Shown one piece after another: positions 42,559-51,447 of a DNA stretch of 51,447 nucleotides (its first letter is position 1; every line of letters starts with the position of its first letter). Under the pieces are notes generated by a model, which made no database searches, was not told the origin of the DNA, and saw only the letters and a program-made list of their open reading frames with translations. Position numbers and translations under genes: made by a program. The stretch lies in NCBI GenBank assembly GCA_027576995.1, contig JANBQC010000147.1:1-51447 (forward strand), read 5' to 3'. Origin of the DNA: Dimargaris cristalligena (lineage: Eukaryota > Kickxellomycota > Dimargaritomycetes > Dimargaritales > Dimargaritaceae).

Positions 42559-45500
42559 ATGGAAAACGACCAATACGAGGAAGGTTACGAGTACGAGCAG
42601 GATGAGGAAATCACCCAAGAGGACTGCTGGAACGTCATTTCCTCCTTCTTCGAAGAGAAGGGGCTGGTCCGCCAGCAGCTCGATTCCTTCGACGAGTTCA
42701 TCCAGAACACCATGCAGGAACTGGTCGACGAGAACTACAAGCTGATTCTACAGACCACCACCCAGGGAACCTCGGTCGACAGCGAGCTCATCAAACGCTA
42801 CTTTATCAAATTCGGCCAGGTCTATTTATCCAAACCCACCATGACCGAAGCCGATGGCAGTACCAGCACCATGTTCCCCCAAGAAGCCCGTCTGCGCAAC
42901 CTAACCTACGCCGCCCCGCTCTACATGGATATGGGTAGCAAGGTGACGTCGGTGGACCCCAACGACCCCCGCTACCAGGGTAAAAACCCCTTCACGGAAA
43001 TGGAAAAGGCCGGCATCAAGGAGGATATCCCGGCCCACGAAATGAGCAAGGTGTTCATTGGCAAAATGCCCATTATGCTGCGGTCCGACTACTGCGTCCT
43101 CAAGGGCAAGTCCGACGCCGAACTACACGCCGTCAACGAGTGTCCCTACGACCAGGGGGGCTACTTCGTTATCAACGGTTCCGAGAAGGTGCTCATCGCT
43201 CAGGAGCGGATGGCTACCAACACCGTATACGTGTTCTCCAAAACGGCCCCGTCCCCGTACTCCTTTTCCTCCGAAATCCGTAGCCAGGCCGAGAAGGGCT
43301 CCAAGAACGCCAGTTCGGTCTTCATCAAAAAGCCCGTACGTCAGACTGATCGAACGGGCACCCCCGGGCTTAAGGCCACCATCCCGTATATTCGCCAGGA
43401 TGTTCCGGTCGTGATTATTTTCCGCGCCCTGGGCTTAATGGCCGATCGGGACGTTTTGGAGCATATTTGCTACGATACCAACGACACCAACATGCTCGAG
43501 CTCCTCAAGCCCTGTATCGAGGAGGCCTTCGTGATCCAGGAGAAGGACGTGGCCCTGGATTACATTGGCAAGCGCGGAACCACGTTGGGTAGCACCCGCG
43601 ACAAGCGGATCAAGTACGCCACCGAAATTCTCCAAAAGGAGTTCCTACCGCATATCGGAACCGATCCCCACAACGAGACCCGCAAGTCCTTCTTCTTCGG
43701 CTACATGATCCACCGTCTATTGCTGGCCGTCCTGGAGCGGCGTCCCCTGGACGACCGTGATCACTACGGTAAGAAACGCATGGACCTCGCCGGTCCCCTA
43801 CTGGCCCAGCTCTTCAAGATGCTCTTTATCAAACTGACCAAAGACATCAGCAAGTATCTGCAGAAGTGCATTGACTCGGGGCGCGAGTTCAACCTCACCC
43901 TGGCTGTCAAGTCGAACACCATCACCAACGGACTTAAATATTCTCTGGCCACTGGTAACTGGGGTGATCAGAAGAAGGCCATGCAGGCCCGCGCCGGAGT
44001 GTCCCAGGTGCTGAACCGCTACACATTCGCCTCCACCCTATCCCATCTGCGGCGGTGTAACACCCCCATCGGGCGTGACGGTAAGCTGGCCAAGCCCCGT
44101 CAATTGCACAACACCCATTGGGGTATCGTCTGTCCCGCCGAAACCCCCGAAGGCCAGGCCTGTGGTCTGGTCAAAAACCTGGCCCTCATGTCCTATATTA
44201 CCGTGGGTACGGCCGCGGCTCCAATCATCGAACTGCTGGAGGAGTGGGCCATGGAGAATCTGAACGAGGTCTCCCCGGCTAACATTGGTGAAGCCACCAA
44301 GATTTTCGTCAACGGGGTGTGGGCCGGTATCCACTCGGTGCCGGCTGAGTTGGTGCGCACATTCAAGGACCTACGTCGTAAGGGTGATATTGACGCCGAG
44401 GTGTCCATTGTGCACGATACGCGTGAGCGCGAGTTGCGCTTTAGCACCGACTGTGGTCGTGTGTGCCGTCCCCTCTACGTGGTGGAGAAACAGCGCCTAC
44501 TGATCCAGAAGCAACACATCGACTTGCTGGTGGACCGGGCCGACCCCGATGGGGTGAAGTACTCGTGGCCCGAGCTCATCCAGTCCGGGGTCATTGAGTA
44601 CATGGACGCCGACGAAGAGGAAACGGCCATGATCTGCATGACCCCCGAGGACCTGCGGGACTCGCGACTGAACTACGAGAACGGGTTCGTGGAGGAGGCG
44701 CCCCGCGACCCAATGTCCCGCGTGCGTGGTACGGCCACCCTGTACCTGCACACCTGGACTCACTGTGAAATCCACCCCAGTATGATTCTGGGTATCTGCG
44801 CTAGTATCATTCCCTTTCCGGATCATAACCAGTCGCCTCGTAATACGTACCAGTCGGCTATGGGTAAGCAGGCCATGGGTATCCACTTGACCAACTACCA
44901 GGCCCGTATGGACACCCTGGCCAATATCCTCTACTACCCGCAGAAACCCCTGGCCACGACCCGGTCCATGGAGTACCTGCGTTTCCGGGAACTACCTGCC
45001 GGGCAGAATGCCGTCGTGGCCATTCTGTGCTATTCGGGTTACAACCAGGAAGATTCCCTCATCATGAACCAAAGCAGTATCGACCGGGGCCTGTTCCGCT
45101 CCCTGTTCTACCGTAGTTACATGGACCAGGAGAAGAAACTGGGCATGGTGGTCATGGAATCCTTCGAGAAGCCCACCCGCGAAACGACGGTGCGCCTCAA
45201 GCACGGTACGTACGAGAAATTAGAGGGCGACGGGCTCATTGCCCCCGGCATCCGCGTTTCGGGGGATGACATTATCATCGGTAAGACCGCCCCCCTGGCC
45301 GAGAACTCCACCGAACTGGGCCAGCGTCTGACTACCCATAATAAGCGCGATGTGAGCACCCCCCTCCGTAGTACCGAAACGGGTATTGTCGATCAGGTGA
45401 TGCTAACCACCAACCAGGAGGGTCTGAAGTTCGTAAAAGTGCGGGTGCGGAGTACCCGTGTGCCCCAGATGGGTGACAAATTCGCTAGTCGACATGGACA

Positions 45501-46206
45501 GAAAGGTACCATCGGGGTGACCTACCGCATGGAGGACATGCCCTTCACGGCGCAGGGCATTACCCCCGACTTGATCATCAATCCCCACGCCATTCCCAGT
45601 CGAATGACCATTGGGCATATGGTTGAGTGTCTCCTCAGTAAGCTGTCCACCCTCACCGGGTCGGAAGGGGATGCGACGCCGTTCACGGACGTGACCGTCG
45701 ATGCCATTTCCAACGCCCTAGCGGATCTGGGGTACCAGAAGCGGGGGTTCGAGGTCATGTACAACGGGCACACGGGCCGCAAACTGACGGCGCAGGTCTA
45801 TTTCGGACCGACCTACTACCAGCGACTGAAGCATATGGTGGACGACAAGATCCATTCCCGCGCGCGGGGACCGGTGCAAATTCTGACGCGCCAGCCGGTC
45901 GAAGGTCGGTCCCGGGATGGTGGCCTGCGGTTCGGGGAAATGGAACGCGATTGCATGATTTCCCACGGCGTGGCCCAGTTTTTGAAGGAACGCTTGTTCG
46001 ATGCTTCGGACGCTTACCGGGTGCACGTGTGTGACCTCTGCGGCCTGATTGCCATTGCCAGTCTCAAGAAGAACTCCTTTGAATGCCGGGTATGCCGTAA
46101 TACGACCCAAATCTCCCAGATTCATATCCCGTACGCATGTAAACTGCTGTTCCAGGAACTGATGTCCATGAATATTGCTCCCCGGCTCATGGTGAATGCC
46201 CTATAG
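42559..46206 (+). CDS. RPB2: RNA polymerase II second-largest subunit Rpb2
   Basis: Forms one side of the polymerase II cleft and part of the active centre. 1215 residues, no intron, close to the usual length. The hybrid-binding region has [20 protein letters not shown] at 825-844, with E831 and D832 at the places of yeast E836/D837 that contact the second magnesium. [12 protein letters not shown] at 972-983 carries the conserved active-site lysines (K974, K982). The C-terminal zinc site has C1158, C1161, C1176 and C1179. The N-terminus is acidic and Tyr/Glu-rich before [20 protein letters not shown], as in other Rpb2. This is polymerase II rather than I or III, judging from overall length and the SYMDQEKK stretch. 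The gene looks intact. Confidence 0.98.
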   Translation: MENDQYEEGYEYEQDEEITQEDCWNVISSFFEEKGLVRQQLDSFDEFIQNTMQELVDENYKLILQTTTQGTSVDSELIKRYFIKFGQVYLSKPTMTEADGSTSTMFPQEARLRNLTYAAPLYMDMGSKVTSVDPNDPRYQGKNPFTEMEKAGIKEDIPAHEMSKVFIGKMPIMLRSDYCVLKGKSDAELHAVNECPYDQGGYFVINGSEKVLIAQERMATNTVYVFSKTAPSPYSFSSEIRSQAEKGSKNASSVFIKKPVRQTDRTGTPGLKATIPYIRQDVPVVIIFRALGLMADRDVLEHICYDTNDTNMLELLKPCIEEAFVIQEKDVALDYIGKRGTTLGSTRDKRIKYATEILQKEFLPHIGTDPHNETRKSFFFGYMIHRLLLAVLERRPLDDRDHYGKKRMDLAGPLLAQLFKMLFIKLTKDISKYLQKCIDSGREFNLTLAVKSNTITNGLKYSLATGNWGDQKKAMQARAGVSQVLNRYTFASTLSHLRRCNTPIGRDGKLAKPRQLHNTHWGIVCPAETPEGQACGLVKNLALMSYITVGTAAAPIIELLEEWAMENLNEVSPANIGEATKIFVNGVWAGIHSVPAELVRTFKDLRRKGDIDAEVSIVHDTRERELRFSTDCGRVCRPLYVVEKQRLLIQKQHIDLLVDRADPDGVKYSWPELIQSGVIEYMDADEEETAMICMTPEDLRDSRLNYENGFVEEAPRDPMSRVRGTATLYLHTWTHCEIHPSMILGICASIIPFPDHNQSPRNTYQSAMGKQAMGIHLTNYQARMDTLANILYYPQKPLATTRSMEYLRFRELPAGQNAVVAILCYSGYNQEDSLIMNQSSIDRGLFRSLFYRSYMDQEKKLGMVVMESFEKPTRETTVRLKHGTYEKLEGDGLIAPGIRVSGDDIIIGKTAPLAENSTELGQRLTTHNKRDVSTPLRSTETGIVDQVMLTTNQEGLKFVKVRVRSTRVPQMGDKFASRHGQKGTIGVTYRMEDMPFTAQGITPDLIINPHAIPSRMTIGHMVECLLSKLSTLTGSEGDATPFTDVTVDAISNALADLGYQKRGFEVMYNGHTGRKLTAQVYFGPTYYQRLKHMVDDKIHSRARGPVQILTRQPVEGRSRDGGLRFGEMERDCMISHGVAQFLKERLFDASDAYRVHVCDLCGLIAIASLKKNSFECRVCRNTTQISQIHIPYACKLLFQELMSMNIAPRLMVNAL

Positions 46207-46700
46207 AGAGTGGTCGTGGCTATGGCAGTAGTGGTGCGTGTATAAAAAAATATATATCAAGAAATAGTGCCATCAGGTCGCTCGGCTGGAAGCTCATGGT
46301 AGGATACAAATGGTCAACATACGACCTTGGTTGATGGTAGTGGTGTGGGGCTTACACCCTGTTAAGCCTAATGCCAAAAATACTTTAGTCTTAAAATACA
46401 GGTCGTCTCTCAGATTGAATTTTGGCTGGTCTATTTGTATCCCTATTTTGGACTTACCTTTACTTGCCTTTCTCATTCGACATCTTACCATGTAGCACTT
46501 TATTAAATACCCAATTATAAGAATAAAATAACCTAAAAAGCACTTGGGAGTGGTATAATCAAACTGAATACTGCAAAATTTGATGCATAGGGCCAGTGTT
46601 ATACTAATTGGTTAATGGCTATCCCACCTATTTAGCCACGTCCATGCCATTTAAAACTTTACATAATTGGATTACATTTCACCTGTATAGTAATGTATAA
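46207..46700. other. RPB2 3' flank and left edge of the CpG-poor block
   Basis: The RPB2 3' region begins with GTATAAAAAAATATATATC about 34 bases after the stop. CpG dinucleotides are normal to about 46480 and then almost disappear. No gene was seen. Confidence 0.45.
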
Positions 46701-46810
46701 TGATCCCATAGTACCAGGTATGGCCATATGAAAGGCAATATGGCATAATAAGGCCTAATATAGCTATGGGCCTAACTGGGTCAGATTAAGGTTGGTTAGG
46801 CAGGGTGACA
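46701..46810 (+). repeat. solo copy of the inner ~110-base repeat
   Basis: Begins TGATCCCATAGTACCAGGTA and runs through AATAAGGCCTAATA and GATTAAGGTTGGTTAG to GGGTGACAA. It aligns along its length with 47714-47825 in the same direction, and more weakly with the reverse complement of about 49776-49890. The latter two are the inner ends of the inverted repeat arms, so this is a third copy outside the structure. Confidence 0.6.
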
Positions 46811-46910
46811 ATTAATTAGTATATTATCTAATTTTTCATAAAGGGACTAAATAGTTTACAGAGAGAAGCCACCCTCCCCTTTCAATATTATTTTTGTCAT
46901 TTATTTTAGT

Positions 46911-47120
46911 AGCTTAACACTACTCTGTGACAATAGCAACAGTAGTAATTGTAGCCAGTCCCACAGCTGGCCTACTCCCTACTACTACTGGAATAATAAT
47001 GGTCATAATTGAAGTGGATTTGGAGGCAACAATGGTAATACTAGTAGATATATTCCTAGAGGTAATGGTGGTGGTGGCAGCAGCAGTAGCTTTGGCTCTA
47101 ACAACCAGTACCAGTATTAA
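46911..47120 (+). pseudogene. relic of an Asn/Gly/Ser-rich protein C-terminus
   Basis: From 46911 a frame reads through Asn/Ser-rich and Tyr-rich sequence (TPYYYWNNNGHN), is broken by TGA at 47010-47012, and continues as Gly/Asn/Ser-rich sequence containing SGFGGNNGNTSRYIPRG before TAA at 47118-47120. Upstream, TTTATTTTAG could be an old splice acceptor. The composition resembles the low-complexity tail of RNA-binding proteins, but no folded domain remains and the parent is unknown. The segment lies in the CpG-poor block, where C-to-T decay of CGA to TGA is a plausible cause of the stop. A simple-repeat origin is the alternative. Confidence 0.4.
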
Positions 47121-47287
47121 ACAACTATTCTCTTTTTCCCCTGGCAGATTATTTAGTCCCAAGCTCTCAACTTTCTCCCCATATATATTATTATATGGGA
47201 AAGGTTTAACTAAGCTGTATAGCAGAAATTCTAGTGGGTGATGTAAATATTCATCATTATAAATGAATCTCCTGTGTAGTTTACCCT

Positions 47288-47825
47288 GTCACCCAGGTTA
47301 GCTACTCTTAGTCCATTAAGAGTCCTGAGGATAGGCTTCTAATAGTAGGTGGGGCTTAGACTTGGCCAAGCAGGCTACTAGTATCAGGTATGGGGCATAG
47401 TACTAACTAATAAAGGCTTAGGTGATCAGTTATGCAAGGGATATGCAGTGGGCACACTTATGGGTCAGTACAAGGGGGTGAGTGTATATAGAGTTTATTA
47501 GAGTAAACTAGGGTGATAAGAATAAGCTAAGGAGTCTAACTGGTCCTAAGGGAGGACTATGGGTAACTAAGGTATATAGTGAAACTAGGCCAACTGGATG
47601 GCTACTAGTATCTGGAAGACTCTCATGGTAATTGGAAGAGTCTTTGGATCAGCAGGTTGAGTGATTAGTGCAAAGAGCTGGAGGCTGGAAGGGGAGGGGT
47701 TATATGATATAGGGTGATCCCATAGTACTGGGGGTGACCATGGGAAGGTTAATGTGGTGCTATAAGGCCTAATAAGGGTAGACAGCATGGTGTTTGGATT
47801 AAGGTGGATTAGAAGGGCTGACATA
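47288..47825 (+). repeat. left arm of long inverted repeat
   Basis: About 538 bases that align with the reverse complement of 49776-50338. Anchors in order: GTCACCC then ACTCTTAGTC, GGATAGGCTTCTAAT, TGGCCAAG, GTTTATT then GTAAACTA, AATAAGCTAAGG, GGAAGAC, GTGATTAGTGCAAA, ACTGGGGGT, and the final GGATTA-rich end. This arm contains no CpG that I could find. Confidence 0.7.
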
Positions 47826-49775
47826 TCCTACAAGTAGAATTTATAATATATATCCAGTCTGAATTTCATCCACATTATTATAGTTTATAAATAAAATATG
47901 ATTTACTGACCTTTTATAAAATCATCATGCTAAGGACCTGCTACTGCATTAGTCATAAAAACAATACCACTATTCACTTTCCTGCATTGGCAACCAGTCA
48001 AAGTGAAGTGGAAAAATCCAAAATAAAAAAAAAACATAACTAATGGAACTTGTAGAACAAGGTGAAGGGTAAGTGCTCCATTTAATAACTGCGGCTTATT
48101 TTTTAAACATTTTTTAAGACTTACAAGTCAGAATCAGCTGAATATACCCACTCATCTGTATGATACAGAGGCAACAATTAGATTAAGGCACTAATAAATA
48201 AGACAGTGCAAGATAAAAGACCATAGCCCATTTGACCTCAAAAAATTTGATATTAGTACTTGAAAACAAGACTAAAAAAGGCAGGTCATTGAAATAGCTA
48301 AGTGAACAAGTGCCAAATCATTACAGAAGCCTACAGTAGTAGCACTTCAGTAACTAATAATAACATATTGCTATAGTGACGGCCCAAAAATGGAATGTTA
48401 GTATTGTATGGCCATGTACTTACAGGGATGATGGGCTGAAAAGAGTAGTTGTATAATCGAGAATGTAGTAGATTAGAAAATTTGGGACTACTGATAGTTT
48501 CTTGAACTAACACAATAGTCTTTGTCTAAAAACACAGGATTCCCCCTGGTACAATACTATGGAAGGAGTACATGAAGCCTTCTGGTTATAGATTCAATGT
48601 GACTGATTCTTGGCAAGGGTTTCAAGTGGTATTCATCACTGCCATCAACATTACTGAAATTATCAAGACTATGTGATTTACTAATTCACAGACAAGGCAT
48701 GTAAAACATGGATAATGTCCCATAAAGGACAGGCCGCAGTCTCCAAAAGAATTGTGGACTTGCCAGGAATTAACTTCCTTTTTGAAAACTTCTCAATTTC
48801 AATCCCAATAGTTAACAAAGGGTATGGTGAAGATATATGCCTCTTTTGGACCTGTTCAGACTATCCATTATGAGTCCACTTATTGTTCTCCTGCCCTTTT
48901 TTTGTTAAGCAAAACTTCCCTAACCCATTTGGGTTGCATGGTTGCCATTTCCAATAGTATACTACTAGTGATTTTTTCATAATAAAAGTGTGTATAAAAG
49001 GCATTAGTTTTCCCCACATTTATCAGTCAATTTTCTTTCATACAAGCACTTTAATACAATGCCCATGTTAAAGACGGTTTTTCTATCAAACATTCCTTGT
49101 GGCCCCATATGCAACCAGGGGCCACATTCTGCAGTATTGCAGAAATCCAATCATAGTACTCCCCTTTGTAAGAAAAAGGGGTATAGGCCCAATAAGAGAT
49201 CATGGAGGGATTTCCCTAATTTTATATGGTCAGCCCCCCCTCTACCCCAAGAGGATGGCACCCCCCCTCCCCCATCCAACCCATAGTGAAATACCAGGGA
49301 TCACTTGTGATGGTGGGGGGTTTCTATTCTTTGGAATATATGTAGTATGTTATTAGTATTATATGTATTTTGATTAATAGATTTTTCTAATGAGGATCTT
49401 TGACCTTTTTATACTAATTTGGTATTTTTTAGTGGAATGTTCCTTATTTGTCTGGTTTATACCAATTAATTTTATGTGGTATTGGAAATCAAAGATTAGT
49501 TGTTGATTTTACACCAGTCATCCAATCAACAGACAAAGGCTTGGTGGCTGAGTTCATCAATTAATTCATGGCCATGGAAATAGGCTTGGTTTTATTCACA
49601 GGTAATTTTGACTCTTGAATAGATGACAGTATCTGGTTCTGGTCAAATTAAAAATTAGTTTGGAACCACCAGTGTACTCATTTTTACCTATCCACTTCAA
49701 TATTATCTCTACATCCCAATGTTAATTGAAATCACAATCCACGGTTTATTGTAAACAACTTGAATTTTTTCTAAC
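47826..49775 (+). mobile_element. AT-rich interior with Ty1/copia-like reverse transcriptase relic
   Basis: No intact frame exists. On the + strand, 48530-48600 reads DSPWYNTMEGVHEAF between stops, resembling the copia reverse-transcriptase stretch that follows the GLKQSP motif. In another frame, 48626-48673 reads VVFITAINITEIIKTM, resembling the strand that follows the catalytic box, but without the YVDD residues. The next segment, with MDNVP, is in line with the usual following motif. About 48750-48860 reads VDLPGINFLFENFSISIPIV, reminiscent of the RNase H region. The spacing is shorter than in an intact element, so deletions and frameshifts must be assumed. The match is by memory of the family and weak; the interior could instead be unrelated AT-rich DNA. 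Confidence 0.35.
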
Positions 49776-50338
49776 TATCACCCCTCCTAATCCGACCTAA
49801 TCCATCCACTAATGATTGCTGTCATAGCAGGCCATATAGCGACATAGTGTACCCCCAGTCCTAATGGGGCCGGACATCCAATATATATCATCTTACTAGC
49901 CGGACCCCCCCGGAGTTTGCACTACTCACTCCTAGGTGATCCTAGTGTCTTCCAGTTCCCATGGAAGCCTCCACTCATACGAGGACCACCCAGCCCTCCC
50001 TATTGTTATCTTAGTTATGTAGTTTCCCCTCGGGACCTCCCTTGGAGTAGTCCCCCATGTATATATAACCGGGCCCCCCATGGGGACTGGTTAATACCTT
50101 AGCTTATTCCGACCCCTTAGTTTACCTCAAATAAACCCTATATATACTTACCCCCATACTGACTAGTAAGTGTGCATTGGTGCACATCCCCCACATACAT
50201 AGTGACACTTGCTTTATTCAGTTAGTATCAGCCCTACCTAATGCTAGCAGCCCACTTGGCCATGCCCAATGCCCTGCCTCCCATTAGAAGCCTATCCCCG
50301 AGACTCTTGACAGACTAAGAGTGGTTAACTCGGGTGAC
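49776..50338 (-). repeat. right arm of long inverted repeat
   Basis: About 563 bases, the inverted partner of 47288-47825 with roughly three quarters of positions equal by eye. Unlike the left arm it keeps many CpGs. At several aligned places a CpG here is TpG or CpA there, for example CTCGGGG here (read on the minus strand) against CCTGAGG in the left arm. Confidence 0.7.
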
Positions 50339-51119
50339 ACTAACTAACCCAAAACAATATTTCTTTCCCTTTTACTAATAAAATTCCGTTTATTAAACCT
50401 ATACTTCGATATTTATATCAACTGGATATCAAGCACACACCTAATTTACTGGATATCAGTATATATATTTGCACTTTTATTGTAGTTTTTTATTTTGAGA
50501 TCAAATATGGCAACACGGAACAGAGCCTGTTGTATAGGGTTCTTATCAGTTCGGTTGGGTAGGCCATGGAAAATATGGTGCTGCTATTGATATCTTCAGA
50601 CAGGACACAAATGGTCCCAAAAACAAATTTATTACGTGTTCATATGCACCAACGTCCCAGGATATTTGTTATACCAGCTATATCCATGATATGGCCATGG
50701 GGTTGGGTCGTGTTCATCTTAAGCCCATTGAATAGCTCTTCCCAGGAAGGAAACTGCCAACCCCTGGGGTCGTTTAGTATGACAAAGCCACCAGAATATA
50801 ATCCAATATCAAGCAATCAATTATTTAGTCCAGTAGCATAGTACCCGAATTATTATTACTCTCGGCAATAACCCACTTGCTCCGATTGAATCAAGGCCCA
50901 AGTTTATTAGTAGGGCCCTGAGTCGTAATGGTCAGTTGTTAGTGAAAACTCCCAAGGCACTGCGCAGTTGGGAATAATGTAAGGGCCCTTACTTCCGGTT
51001 ATCCCGTCGGATGTTCAATATCTCTGAGCAAATGCCTATCTTGGACCACCCATGAGATAACCTGAAATAGAGATCGCTGCCCTGCCTGGACAGCCTTTCC
51101 GTTACCCGGGGTCACATAC
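50339..51119. other. gene-free right flank
   Basis: No gene is supported. CpG frequency is closer to normal than in the block to the left. A 91-codon frame at 50566-50841 is not protein-like. Confidence 0.4.
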
Positions 51120-51263
51120 ATATAGGTGAGATTCAGCCAGGCTGTATAACGAAGAATCCATTGGATAAGGCACATGCTGCTGGTTGAAAATGAATCTCCC
51201 GCATGGTTTCCCATCCACATATCATTTGAAATATTATACGGCTGGGTCGCATTTAACCGATAT
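51120..51263 (-). mobile_element. MITE-like element, copy 7 (reverse orientation)
   Basis: A 144-base unit beginning ATATAGGTGAGATTCAGCC, followed by AGGCTGTATAACG, ATCCATTGGATAAGGC, TGCTGGTTGAAAA, and closing with TTATACGGCTGGGTCGCATT and CCGATAT. The order matches copy 4 at 24159 in the same orientation. Confidence 0.7.
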
Positions 51264-51447
51264 TGTTGATTTCGACCATAGTACATCACCTTTCAATTAG
51301 GAGTTTGTGTCTTCCTTCAGTCATTAAATCAAATTTCATAACTTATTTCTGAAGAATTTAATGATTCACCGGTGGTCTGTAAACAGGGGGGTAGCTTAAT
51401 GATTAACCCTTTTATTTACCATCATCAGGGAATGGTCCTTGGGCATA

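Overview
The window is nuclear DNA of a fungus. The genes are spaced, several are interrupted by short GT-AG introns (about 150-260 bases, one of 523), and every recognisable protein is of fungal/eukaryotic type. Intronless GC-rich, CpG-rich housekeeping genes alternate with long AT-richer spacers. The THO2, RPB2, ABCF and secreted-protein sequences would suit an early-diverging ('zygomycete'-grade) lineage, but the placement is inference only.

Layout. 1-3213: no gene found. 3214-3933 (+): a small unrecognised protein, probably spliced. 4405-5939 (-): V-ATPase subunit D (VMA8), five exons resolved. 6840-7610 and 11141-11842 (-): two small secreted paralogues sharing a Cys pair and a YPLxYxxKHxH motif. 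14523-17309 (-): a long coiled-coil protein with one C-terminal membrane segment and a KASH-like C-terminus. 18829-21279 (+): cytosolic glutaminyl-tRNA synthetase. 22399-23386 (-): ribosomal protein uS17 (RPS11), two exons. 24593-28856 (-): UTP14, four exons. 30889-37353 (-): THO2. 39013-40818 (+): ARB1 (ABCF2). 42559-46206 (+): RPB2. The remaining 5.2 kb has no intact gene.

Much of the coding content serves gene expression: RNA polymerase II (RPB2), mRNP packaging and export (THO2), small-subunit processome and ribosome biogenesis (UTP14, ARB1, uS17) and tRNA charging (GlnRS). Nothing in the sequence shows that these genes are co-regulated.

The accessory content is of two kinds. The first is a family of roughly 143-base elements with about 30-base terminal inverted repeats (MITE-like). 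Seven copies lie between the genes, two of them abutting head to tail. The second is a block at about 46.5-50.3 kb. It holds a pair of 540-560-base inverted repeat arms around an AT-rich interior with remnants resembling a Ty1/copia reverse transcriptase. About 3.1 kb of this block is almost free of CpG while the right arm keeps its CpGs, which suggests past cytosine methylation of a silenced repeat with an edge inside the structure.

The observations most worth following are the KASH-like protein, the CpG-depleted inverted-repeat block, the MITE family and the secreted paralogue pair. All exon boundaries and alignments were made by eye.
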